From NCBI GenBank assembly GCA_900557165.1, contig USRS01000063.1, positions 1 to 14,913 of the forward strand: DNA of 14,913 bases, given 5' to 3'. Below are positions 1-8,091 of the stretch, in pieces; within the stretch, counting starts at the first letter, position 1; each line of letters begins with the position of its first letter. The position numbers and the translations under genes were made by a program. The notes beneath the pieces were generated by a model. The model did no database searches and was not told where the DNA came from. It saw only the letters and a program-made list of their open reading frames with translations. The DNA is from an uncultured Clostridium sp. (GTDB taxonomy: Bacteria; Bacillota; Clostridia; Peptostreptococcales; Peptostreptococcaceae).

Positions 1-388
1 AAATTGATATAACTATTGATGATGAATTTAGGGCAGGTCAAGGTGAACCTAGAACAAAGGAAGAAATTTACTCAGCTATGATAGTTTTAGGATTTTTATC
101 TTATTATGATGGATATTTAAAAATTCCCAATAAAGAACTAATGAAAGAATTTGAAAAGGCATTAAGGGATATGCTGATTTTACTTTCCATCCAAGAAGAA
201 GAAATGATACGGCATTTATTGTTGAATTAAAAAAAGATGAAGATGTTGATGTGGCAATAAATCAAATAAAGTCTAAAGAGTATATAGAGACATTTAAAAA
301 GGAAAATAAAAATAAAAAAGTTTTAGCGGTTGCTATTTGTTATAATTCAAAGGAAAAAGAGCATAAGTGTAAAATAGAAGAAATTTAA
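1..388 (+). pseudogene. Decayed 3' part of an AAA-ATPase-like/PD-(D/E)XK nuclease (DUF1703-type) gene
   Basis: Two reading frames carry adjacent pieces of one protein family. The frame from base 3 gives a segment with SAMIVLGFLSYYDGYLKIPN and then MKEFEKAL, typical of the middle of DUF1703-type AAA-ATPase proteins, and stops at about 229. A second frame from about 167 gives GYADFTFHP, FIVELK (the E-x-K of a PD-(D/E)XK nuclease fold) and a KCKIEEI end, stopping at 386-388. In intact relatives these two pieces are separated by roughly a hundred residues, so the junction near 165-175 looks like an internal deletion that also shifts the frame. The 5' end lies outside the window. No start codon or ribosome binding site precedes the second piece, so it is probably not made. 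The family name rests on recalled motifs; the broken frame is directly visible. Confidence 0.72.
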
Positions 389-409
389 ATAAGAAGCTGG
401 TTAAAATAC

Positions 410-450
410 AAAAGTGTCATCATACTAAAATATGGTATGATGACACTTTT
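410..450. terminator. Bidirectional terminator hairpin
   Basis: A perfect 16-bp inverted repeat (AAAAGTGTCATCATAC at 410-425, its complement at 435-450) has a 9-nt loop. It begins with A residues and ends in a T run, so it can terminate transcription from both sides. It sits between the decayed gene on the left and the convergent GntR gene on the right. Confidence 0.85.
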
Positions 451-476
451 TGTAATTAATACTTTCCATTGGATTT

Positions 477-1184
477 TTATTTTATTGAAGTAGTTTGATC
501 ATAAAATTGTGTATTTTTATAATGATAAATTATCTTAGAATAGTTAAATATAATACCTGATGATAAATAACATTGATTATCAAGAACTAAAGCAGGATCA
601 TTTACATTTAATTCAAGTAACTGAGCAAACTCTTCATTTAAAGTAGTAACATTAAGATACCTATCTTGAAAACTAGTAGTTATATTAAAGGCACTTTCTA
701 GATATTCATAAATGGATGTTTCAACGATTTCTCTACTTAAAAAAGGAACAATGCTTTTTTTATAATAAGATTCTTCATAACACATGATATTACCGTCAAC
801 ATATCTTATTCTTTTTACCATATATACTTTGTCGCCTTTGTCACATTCAATAAGCTCAGATATTTCGTCATTTGCATCCATAAGTTGAAAATCTAGCACT
901 TTTGATGTTATCTTATTTTCCTTTAAATTATCTGTAAATCCTCTTGGAGAAGTTAAATTTATATAGCCTTTACGATTTTTTCTTCTTACAAAAATACCAC
1001 TACCTTGCACTTGATATACAATTCCTTTTAAGACTAAGGATTCTAATGCTTTTACAATTGTACTTTTGCTCACATTATAATCACTGGCAAGTTGTTCTAC
1101 TGTGGGAAGTTTTGTTCCTTTGGGCAAGTTATTTTCGTAAATAGTATTTTCTATTTGATTAGCAATTAATTGATATTTAAGCAT
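477..1184 (-). CDS. GntR-family transcriptional regulator with UTRA ligand domain (HutC/TreR type)
   Basis: This is a DNA-binding repressor or activator of 235 residues. The N-terminal winged helix-turn-helix (about residues 5-67) shows the GntR signatures KLPTVEQLA, VSKSTIVKALESL and QGSGIFV. The rest (about 85-230) is a UTRA effector domain, the type that binds phosphorylated sugars or similar small molecules. I start at the ATG at 1184, not five codons upstream at 1199, because AGGGAG (1191-1196 on the complement) lies 6 nt before it while the upstream ATG has no ribosome binding site. It is transcribed divergently from a beta-glucoside PTS and a GH1 glucosidase, so it most likely controls that operon in response to a phosphorylated beta-glucoside. 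That role is inferred from position and domain type; the palindrome in the PTS promoter is the candidate operator. Confidence 0.9.
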   Translation of the reverse strand: MLKYQLIANQIENTIYENNLPKGTKLPTVEQLASDYNVSKSTIVKALESLVLKGIVYQVQGSGIFVRRKNRKGYINLTSPRGFTDNLKENKITSKVLDFQLMDANDEISELIECDKGDKVYMVKRIRYVDGNIMCYEESYYKKSIVPFLSREIVETSIYEYLESAFNITTSFQDRYLNVTTLNEEFAQLLELNVNDPALVLDNQCYLSSGIIFNYSKIIYHYKNTQFYDQTTSIK

Positions 1185-1294
1185 TTCATACTCCCTCATT
1201 ACTTATAATTCTATTTTTTAGTATAGCATAAATTATTAAAATAGCATAAAAAATAAAAAATAAATAAGAATCAATACATAAAATTTAACTATTA

Positions 1295-1308
1295 TGAAAA
1301 TGTTTTCT
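1295..1308 (+). promoter_or_regulatory. Candidate catabolite-responsive element (cre-like)
   Basis: TGAAAATGTTTTCT is a near-palindrome resembling the CcpA box TGAAARCGYTTNCA, with T in place of the central C and a T at the last position. It sits just upstream of the -35 of the PTS operon, a plausible place for carbon catabolite control. Such sites are short and AT-rich, so chance occurrence is a real risk. Confidence 0.4.
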
Positions 1309-1315
1309 AAATTTG

Positions 1316-1345
1316 TTGACAAAATTATACCGGTACAATTACAAT
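1316..1345 (+). promoter_or_regulatory. Promoter of the beta-glucoside operon with operator-like palindrome in the spacer
   Basis: A consensus -35 TTGACA (1316-1321) and a -10 TACAAT (1340-1345) are separated by 18 nt. The spacer is almost filled by the 18-bp imperfect palindrome AATTATACCGGTACAATT (1323-1340; core TACCGGTA is perfect, one mismatched pair outside it). A regulator bound here would block RNA polymerase. GntR/UTRA regulators bind short palindromes of this kind, so the divergent GntR protein is the likely ligand; this assignment is inference. Confidence 0.7.
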
Positions 1346-1410
1346 ATAAATATACAATTGAATTATAAATATTCAATCATTTATATATATTAAATAAGGG
1401 GGATTTAATC

Positions 1411-3297
1411 ATGTCAAATAGTGTTCGTGATTATGAAAAATTAGCAGTAGACATAATTAATGCTGTTGGCGGTAAAGAAAATATTGTCAAAGCAGCTAGA
1501 TGTGCTACTAGATTAAGATTAGTATTAAAAGAAACACCAAAGGATGCTCATAAAAAAGTATCTGAACTTACAGGAGTAATAACAGTTGTAGAAAATAATG
1601 GTCAGTTCCAAGTTGTAATAGGGACTCACGTGGGGAAAGTTTTTGATAAAGTTCAAACAATAGTTGATTTAGATGATAGTAGTAAAGATGAAGCTCCAAA
1701 AGGTACAATTTTAAATCGTGTAATAGCTACTATGTCGGCTGTTTTTGCGCCATTTATATATATACTTGCAGCAGCGGGGATTTTACAAGGATGTTTAATT
1801 TTAATTAATATGGCATATCCAAGTTTTCAATCTACAGGTACATATGAAGTACTAAGCTTTATGTCATGGGCACCATTTACATTTTTACCAATATTCATAG
1901 CGATAACAGCATCAAGACATTTTAAATGTAATATGTTTATAGCTGTTGCTTGTTGTGCATCACTTGTAAGTCCTACTTGGTCAGAGATAGCAGCAAGAAT
2001 AGCAGGTGGAGAAAATATAAGCTTCTTAGGTATAGCTCTAGCAGAGACTACATATACTTCATCAGTTTTACCACCACTTTTCTTAGTATGGATATTATCT
2101 TATGTAGAAAAATTTGTTGAAAAAAGTTTACCAGATGTAGTTAAGTCATTATTTACACCATTATTATGTATGATAATTATGGTGCCACTTACAATAGTAG
2201 CAATAGGACCTGTGTCAGATAATTTAGCTACAGCAATTGCAAATGGTTATAATAGTTTATATAACTTTGCACCAGCTCTTGCAGCAGCAGTAATCGGTGG
2301 TTTATGGCAAATAGTTGTAATATTTGGAGTTCACTGGGGAGTAACTCCTATGTGCTTAGCAAATTATGATATGTATGGAATGGATACTTTCCAAGCATTC
2401 CAAACAATGGCTGTTGTAGCTCAAATGGGTGCAGCTTTTGGAGTATTCTTAAAAGCTAAAAAAATGGAAACAAAAAATGTATCACTTTCAGCAGGGATTA
2501 CAGGAATATTTGGGATAACTGAGCCTGCTATATATGGTGTTACTTTAAAATATAAAAAACCATTTATCTGTGGTTGTGTAGCAGGAGCACTAGGGGCAGT
2601 AGTTGCATCATTTTTCAATGTTGCTTACTATGCTTATGCAGGTCTTCCAGGATTGCTTACAGTTGTAAATGCAATAAATCCTGAAAATCCAACCTCAATA
2701 ATGGGTATGGCAATAGGTTGTGCCATAGCAGTAATAGGTTCAATAATACTTGTTCAAATAGTTGGCTTTGGGGAAGAAAGTGAGGAAGTTAAAGAAGATA
2801 TAATAAAAGAAGTAGCTACTACTTTATTAGATAATAATAAAGAAATAAAAAATCCTCTAAGTGGTAAAGTACTTCCTTTATCAAAAGTAGAAGATGCAGT
2901 ATTTTCAAGTGGTGCTATGGGAAATGGTATAGCTATAGATCCAACTGATAACAAAGTATATGCTCCTTTTGATGGAACGGTGGAATTTATAGCTGAAACT
3001 AAGCATGCCATAGGTCTTAAATCAGATGATGGTGTAGAGTTGTTAATTCATGTTGGTATGGATACTGTAAAAATGAATGGTAAAGGATTTGATGTTAAAA
3101 CAAAAGTAAATGAAAGAGTAAAAGAAGGAGATTTACTTTTAGAATTTGATAGAAATGAAATACAAAAGGAAGGCTATTCATTAATTACACCAGTTGTAAT
3201 AACTAATAGTAATAATTATGAACAAGATGAACTTTGCATAGATGAAGAAGCATTGTTTGGAAAATCAATAATAAATCTTAAATCAGTAGAAGTATAA
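1411..3297 (+). CDS. Beta-glucoside-specific PTS permease, EIIBCA fusion
   Basis: This membrane permease imports and phosphorylates a beta-glucoside using phosphate passed from HPr. At 628 residues it has the usual length of the glucose/beta-glucoside PTS family in B-C-A order. EIIB (about 1-85) has the phosphocysteine motif RCATRLR with Cys31. EIIC (about 105-460) is strongly hydrophobic and has the family segment GITEPAIYGVTLKYKKPF. EIIA (about 490-620) has YAPFDGTV, His532 and the phosphorylated His547 in LLIHVGMDTV. AAGGGGGA (1396-1403) is the ribosome binding site. The next gene, a GH1 phospho-glucosidase, starts 27 nt after the stop, so the two form an operon. The substrate is inferred from this neighbour; aryl-beta-glucosides or cellobiose-like sugars are likely and trehalose or sucrose much less so. 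A bglP/bglF-type name would fit, but the exact sugar cannot be read from sequence. Confidence 0.93.
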   Translation: MSNSVRDYEKLAVDIINAVGGKENIVKAARCATRLRLVLKETPKDAHKKVSELTGVITVVENNGQFQVVIGTHVGKVFDKVQTIVDLDDSSKDEAPKGTILNRVIATMSAVFAPFIYILAAAGILQGCLILINMAYPSFQSTGTYEVLSFMSWAPFTFLPIFIAITASRHFKCNMFIAVACCASLVSPTWSEIAARIAGGENISFLGIALAETTYTSSVLPPLFLVWILSYVEKFVEKSLPDVVKSLFTPLLCMIIMVPLTIVAIGPVSDNLATAIANGYNSLYNFAPALAAAVIGGLWQIVVIFGVHWGVTPMCLANYDMYGMDTFQAFQTMAVVAQMGAAFGVFLKAKKMETKNVSLSAGITGIFGITEPAIYGVTLKYKKPFICGCVAGALGAVVASFFNVAYYAYAGLPGLLTVVNAINPENPTSIMGMAIGCAIAVIGSIILVQIVGFGEESEEVKEDIIKEVATTLLDNNKEIKNPLSGKVLPLSKVEDAVFSSGAMGNGIAIDPTDNKVYAPFDGTVEFIAETKHAIGLKSDDGVELLIHVGMDTVKMNGKGFDVKTKVNERVKEGDLLLEFDRNEIQKEGYSLITPVVITNSNNYEQDELCIDEEALFGKSIINLKSVEV

Positions 3298-3300
3298 TAA

Positions 3301-4797
<1,497 letters not shown>

Positions 4798-4820
4798 TTA
4801 AAATTAAATTAAAAGTATTG

Positions 4821-4850
4821 AAAGCTAGTCATAAGACTGGCTTTTATTTT
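4821..4850 (+). terminator. Rho-independent terminator of the beta-glucoside operon
   Basis: AAAGCTAGTC (4821-4830) pairs with GACTGGCTTT (4835-4844), 10 bp including one G-T pair, around the 4-nt loop ATAA. A T-rich tail follows. It lies 24 nt after the glucosidase stop. Confidence 0.88.
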
Positions 4851-4892
4851 TATAAAAATCTATGTATAATTAATTGATATTAAATAATTAAT

Positions 4893-4939
4893 TTGACAGA
4901 GAAATATTTTTATTGTAAAATTAGTTTGACGTCAAACTA
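4893..4939 (+). promoter_or_regulatory. Nitroreductase promoter with perfect palindromic operator at the start site
   Basis: The -35 TTGACA (4893-4898) and -10 TAAAAT (4916-4921) are 17 nt apart. Immediately after the -10 comes the perfect 18-bp palindrome TAGTTTGACGTCAAACTA (4922-4939), covering the expected transcription start. TTTGA-TCAAA half-sites occur in operators of MarR-family repressors such as FabT, and a MarR gene lies just downstream of the nitroreductase. A repressor bound here would block open-complex formation. The identity of the repressor is inference. Confidence 0.75.
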
Positions 4940-4960
4940 TATAAGGTTTAAGGAGAAAAA

Positions 4961-5599
4961 ATGAATACAATAGAAGCAATATATGCACGTAAAAGTGTAA
5001 GAAAATTTAAAGATGAAGTAGTACCAAAAGAAGACATATTAAAAATGTTAGAAGCAGCAACTCAAGCTCCTTCTCCAAAACATCAACAAAACTGGAACTT
5101 CGTCGTAGTAACTAATCGTGAATTAATAAATAAAATGGCTGATATAGTAACAGCAAGCCATGAAAGATTAGGTGAAATAGCAAAAACTGAAAAAGATAGA
5201 AAAATACACATGAGCGTTATAAAATACTACACATGTTTTAGAAATGCTCCAGCAGTAGTAATTGTATATGGTTCAGAATACAAAATGATAGAATATAAAA
5301 TACTAAAAGAAAATAATGCATCTAAAGAAGTATTAGATATGTTAGTATCAGCTCAATCAGCTGCTCAAGGAATAGGAGCTGCTGTGGAAAACTTCTTATT
5401 AGCAGCAACAGAAATGGGATATGGAACTTGTTATATGACAGGACCTACTCATGCTAAAGCTGAATTAGAAGAGCTAATAGGATTCGAAAAACCAGGCTTT
5501 GAATTAATGTCTATGATAGCTTTAGGAGTTAGCGAAGATGACACACCAGCAAAACCACCTCGTAAACCTCTTGAAGATGTAATAACATTTATAGATTAA
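4961..5599 (+). CDS. Nitroreductase-family FMN oxidoreductase
   Basis: This is a probable cytoplasmic NAD(P)H-dependent flavoenzyme of 212 residues, a normal size for the family. The N-terminal ARKSVRKF (residues 9-16) is the flavin phosphate-binding motif. APSPKHQQNWNFVVV follows and is the usual second conserved block, and GTCYMTGP near residue 150 begins the segment that contacts the isoalloxazine ring. Relatives reduce nitroaromatics, quinones or flavins, and some act in unrelated dehalogenation or vitamin chemistry, so the physiological substrate cannot be told from sequence. AAGGAG precedes the ATG at normal spacing. The gene is monocistronic, with its own promoter and the shared terminator at 5610-5639. 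The palindrome over its start site and the convergent MarR gene suggest induction by a toxic small molecule. Confidence 0.88.
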   Translation: MNTIEAIYARKSVRKFKDEVVPKEDILKMLEAATQAPSPKHQQNWNFVVVTNRELINKMADIVTASHERLGEIAKTEKDRKIHMSVIKYYTCFRNAPAVVIVYGSEYKMIEYKILKENNASKEVLDMLVSAQSAAQGIGAAVENFLLAATEMGYGTCYMTGPTHAKAELEELIGFEKPGFELMSMIALGVSEDDTPAKPPRKPLEDVITFID

Positions 5600-5609
5600 G
5601 CTTATATAC

Positions 5610-5639
5610 AAAAATGCCTCTTATTTTGAGGCATTTTTT
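5610..5639. terminator. Bidirectional terminator shared by nitroreductase and MarR genes
   Basis: AAAAATGCCTC (5610-5620) pairs perfectly with GAGGCATTTTT (5628-5638) over a 7-nt loop, with A and T runs on either side. The right arm reaches the stop codon of the MarR gene (5638-5640), so the two convergent genes share this hairpin. Confidence 0.9.
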
Positions 5640-6090
5640 ATTTTTCAAATTTTAAGTTTTCATTTTTGAAGTTAGAATTAAGTTTTCTAAGCAATCTTAA
5701 AAATTCTTCTTTTTCTTCTTTTGTAAAATCTTTATAAGCAGTTTCCTTAACTTGAGAAGATATAAAATTAAATCTATCTTCAATATCTCTAGCTTTTGAA
5801 GTTAAACTTATATAAGTAACTCGTTTGTCTGTGATAGATTTTTCTTTTTCAATATATCCTAAACGTATAAGTTTGTTTACTAAAGGTGTAACAGTAGACT
5901 TATCTTTACCTATTTTTTGAGCAATCTCTTTCATAGTAAGCTTTTTGTCGCTTTCATAAAGAGCTGTAAGAATATTGCCATGAGTTGGGATAAGTTCTGT
6001 CAAATCATTTTCTTTTAATTTATTTTCAATAAACTTTATCATATTAGCTTTAGTTCTACTAATAAAATAAATAATATATTTATCCTTCAT
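5638..6090 (-). CDS. MarR-family transcriptional regulator
   Basis: This winged helix-turn-helix regulator of 150 residues normally acts as a dimer. LTMKEIAQKIGKDKSTVTPLVNKLIRLGYI (residues 51-80) spans the helix-turn-helix, and the wing EKSITDKRVTYISLT carries the family D-x-R at Asp88 and Arg90. There is no cysteine anywhere, so it cannot sense oxidants by thiol chemistry as OhrR does; a small-molecule ligand is more likely. GGAG sits 7-8 nt before the ATG at 6090. It is convergent with the nitroreductase. Its own upstream region has three copies of an AGATAAG-like half-site, different from the palindrome in front of the nitroreductase, so autoregulation and control of the neighbour are both possible and neither is shown. 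Confidence 0.9.
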   Translation of the reverse strand: MKDKYIIYFISRTKANMIKFIENKLKENDLTELIPTHGNILTALYESDKKLTMKEIAQKIGKDKSTVTPLVNKLIRLGYIEKEKSITDKRVTYISLTSKARDIEDRFNFISSQVKETAYKDFTKEEKEEFLRLLRKLNSNFKNENLKFEK

Positions 6091-6105
6091 TATAATTCTC
6101 CAATC

Positions 6106-6134
6106 TAGATAAGTTTATTTTATCTTCTTATCTA
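6106..6134. promoter_or_regulatory. Inverted repeat upstream of the MarR gene, candidate autoregulatory site
   Basis: TAGATAAG (6106-6113) and its exact complement CTTATCTA (6127-6134) are 13 nt apart, and a third half-site TTATCT lies between them (6120-6125), also in inverted orientation to the first. The block is 16-44 bp upstream of the MarR start codon, where an autoregulator would bind. No clear -35/-10 pair could be assigned for this gene. Confidence 0.45.
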
Positions 6135-6301
6135 TAATATCACATATTTATAATTAAATATTTGTAAATTAAATAAAATTTAGAGAAGTTATTTACAATT
6201 GTTTGGAGAACATACCAGATAAAATAATCATATTAAAAAATGTAAATATTAATTTAACTTATGTAATCAAATTGTATAATATGTATAAATCACCGAAATA
6301 A

Positions 6302-6343
6302 ATGACAAATGTCATCTAAATAGTAAATTTTTTATGGTATAAT
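6302..6343 (+). promoter_or_regulatory. HAD phosphatase promoter with ATGACA-N2-TGTCAT palindrome
   Basis: The -10 TATAAT (6338-6343) is preceded by TGG, giving an extended -10. No good -35 exists at the usual distance. Instead, a perfect palindrome ATGACAAATGTCAT (6302-6315) ends at the -35 position, suggesting an activator or repressor site. NarL/LuxR-type response regulators use similar ATGAC/GTCAT half-sites, but none is encoded here. A second possible promoter lies upstream (TTTAAC 6253-6258, TATAAT 6275-6280). The remaining 6135-6250 stretch is AT-rich with nothing assignable. Confidence 0.55.
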
Positions 6344-6377
6344 ATAAATCACAAAATTCGACAATTGGGAGGACATT

Positions 6378-7157
6378 ATGGAGAATAGAAAAATATTATT
6401 TTTTGATATAGATGGAACACTTTTATCTCATAGAACATTGACTATACCAGAAAGTGCAAAGAGGGCAGTAAGAAAGGCTAAAGAAAATGGTCATCTTATT
6501 TTTATAAATACAGGAAGGACTATTTCTGTGATAAATAAAGAAATTAAAGACTTAGGATTTGACGGATATATATGTGGATGCGGAAGTTATATAGAAGTTG
6601 ATGGAGAAGTTATTTATTCAAATGATATTGATAAAAGTAAATATGCTGAGATAATAAATAAAATAGAAGAATATGATTTAGATGTGGTCTTAGAAGGTAG
6701 AGAGGCAGTATATTACAATAGAGATACATCTACAGATGCCATGTTAACTGATTTTATACAAAATAATTATCCAGTAAAAAGATACGAAGATGAAAATCTT
6801 GAGTTTGATAAAATGTATATGAAATATAAAGATAATGAATATTTACAAGATTTTTGTGATTTTACTAAGGAATTATTTGATTTTATAGATCATGGCAACG
6901 GTGGAGGAGAAATGGTTCCAAAAGGTCACTCTAAGGCAACAGGTATAGATTTTGTACTAAATCACTTTAATATTGATGATAAAAATAGCTATGCCTTTGG
7001 TGATAGCAATAATGATATTGATATGTTAAATAGAGTTACAAATAGTGTAGTTATGGGAAATGGAAATCCTCAGTTATTTGACAATGCTACTTTTGTGACT
7101 AAAGATATAGATGAAGATGGTATAGAATATGCCATGAAACATTTAAATATAATATAG
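6378..7157 (+). CDS. Cof-type HAD-superfamily phosphatase (HAD-IIB)
   Basis: This is a probable cytoplasmic sugar-phosphate or flavin-nucleotide phosphatase of 259 residues, typical for the Cof/YbiV/YidA group. Motif I is FFDIDGTL, with nucleophile Asp10 and acid/base Asp12. Motif II is NTGRT (44-48). The motif III region is PKGHSKATGI with Lys182 and the catalytic-type Lys186. Motif IV is FGDSNNDIDML with Mg-binding Asp209 and Asp213. The segment between motifs II and III is the C2B-type cap domain, which sets substrate choice and is too variable to read. TTGGGAGG precedes the ATG by a normal distance. The gene stands alone, with its own promoter and the terminator at 7163-7193, so context gives no substrate clue. 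Confidence 0.92.
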   Translation: MENRKILFFDIDGTLLSHRTLTIPESAKRAVRKAKENGHLIFINTGRTISVINKEIKDLGFDGYICGCGSYIEVDGEVIYSNDIDKSKYAEIINKIEEYDLDVVLEGREAVYYNRDTSTDAMLTDFIQNNYPVKRYEDENLEFDKMYMKYKDNEYLQDFCDFTKELFDFIDHGNGGGEMVPKGHSKATGIDFVLNHFNIDDKNSYAFGDSNNDIDMLNRVTNSVVMGNGNPQLFDNATFVTKDIDEDGIEYAMKHLNII

Positions 7158-7162
7158 AAATT

Positions 7163-7195
7163 AAAACACCTTGGAATTTTTACAAGGTGTTTTTG
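7163..7195 (+). terminator. Rho-independent terminator of the HAD gene
   Basis: AAAACACCTTG (7163-7173) pairs perfectly with CAAGGTGTTTT (7183-7193) over a 9-nt loop and ends in a T run. It starts 5 nt after the HAD stop codon. Confidence 0.9.
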
Positions 7196-7214
7196 AATTA
7201 TTTTTATAATATGA

Positions 7215-7243
7215 TTGTGGTATTAAAATTTATGTGCTATGCT
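7215..7243 (+). promoter_or_regulatory. Probable tRNA-fMet promoter
   Basis: TTGTGG (7215-7220) and TATGCT (7238-7243) are 17 nt apart, and TGC just before the -10 gives an extended -10. Predicted transcription would start about 18 nt before the tRNA. The -35 is only a partial match. Confidence 0.55.
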
Positions 7244-7267
7244 TATATTAGAAATAAAAAATAATAA

Positions 7268-7343
<76 letters not shown>

Positions 7344-7355
7344 ATTATATTAATG

Positions 7356-7391
7356 AAAAACTCTTATATCTTTTGATATGGGAGTTTTTTT
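7356..7391 (+). terminator. Rho-independent terminator after tRNA-fMet
   Basis: A 15-bp stem joins AAAAACTCTTATATC (7356-7370) to GATATGGGAGTTTTT (7375-7389), with two G-T pairs and loop TTTT, followed by more T residues. It begins 13 nt after the CCA end. Confidence 0.9.
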
Positions 7392-7501
7392 GTTATATAG
7401 AATAAAATGACTATATTTATGCTATTGGATTATGTCAAAAAGAAGGAGAATATATCTCAATAAAGAAGTATATATAGAAGTATTTTATTGGGAGGGTGTT
7501 T

Positions 7502-8017
7502 ATGTCAAAAAAAATCTTAGGATTGGTATCATTGATGATAGTTACAATAGGATTAATAGGATGTAGTATTATAGGAAATATCAAAGGGGATGATAAAGAT
7601 ATTTCTGTAGATGAAGAAATGGAAACAGTTGAAGCTTCAAAAAATATGGAAGAAAAGATTGTAGATAATGATGATTTAGCAATTACTGTTACTCAAAAAT
7701 ATGAAAGTGGAAGCAGAATATACAAGGAAATTGGATATATAGTTCAAATAATAAATAGAAAATCTGATACAGACTTGGAAATTACTATTAGTGATATGAG
7801 TGTAAATGGAAAGAAGAATAAACCACTTTGGACAACTACAGTAGCATCAGGAAGTAAGTTAAAAGATGAAATAGTTTGGTGGGTTGGAGATAAAAGTGAT
7901 AAATACAATCCAAATGTGAAAACTCTAAAAGATTTAAAAAATGTGAAAGGAACCATAGTAGTTTCTGATTGTAAGACTTCTAGCAATATAGGTAAATATA
8001 AAATAAATATAAAATAA
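7502..8017 (+). CDS. Secreted lipoprotein with an Ig-like (DUF4352-like) C-terminal region
   Basis: This protein of 171 residues is predicted to be anchored to the outer face of the membrane. The N-terminus has KK, a hydrophobic stretch and the lipobox LIGC, so Cys21 would be lipidated and become the first residue of the mature protein. A short acidic linker follows, then a beta-rich region (about 60-165) with LAITVTQKY, YIVQIINRKSD and MSVNGK, resembling the telokin/Ig-like domains of clostridial lipoproteins; I recognise this only as a fold type. I chose the ATG at 7502 over the in-frame GTG at 7496 because that GTG overlaps the strong ribosome binding site GGGAGGG (7490-7496). No terminator is visible before the next gene 74 nt downstream, so it probably starts a three-gene unit. 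Its function is unknown. Confidence 0.85.
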   Translation: MSKKILGLVSLMIVTIGLIGCSIIGNIKGDDKDISVDEEMETVEASKNMEEKIVDNDDLAITVTQKYESGSRIYKEIGYIVQIINRKSDTDLEITISDMSVNGKKNKPLWTTTVASGSKLKDEIVWWVGDKSDKYNPNVKTLKDLKNVKGTIVVSDCKTSSNIGKYKINIK

Positions 8018-8091
8018 ATTTTAATAAATATAAGTGAGTATAAAAATAAAACTAGCAACATAGATAGAAAAATATAGAAAGGTGAATATAT

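Noticed and set aside
944..1144. Open frame on the plus strand inside the GntR gene
   Set aside because: It is antisense to a well-supported GntR domain, low in complexity and has no ribosome binding site.
1223..1250. Direct repeat ATAGCATAAA twice at 18-nt spacing in the GntR upstream region
   Set aside because: It is short and AT-rich; it may include the GntR -10 (TATACT on the minus strand at 1225-1220), but no partner -35 could be defended.
7443..7460. AGAAGGAGAATATATC looking like a ribosome binding site for a leader peptide
   Set aside because: No ATG, GTG or TTG follows at usable distance, and the real start has its own GGGAGGG downstream.
7744..8061. Minus-strand open frame over the lipoprotein gene
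   Set aside because: It is hydrophobic mirror translation of AT-rich coding sequence; the plus strand has a lipobox, ribosome binding site and beta-rich domain.
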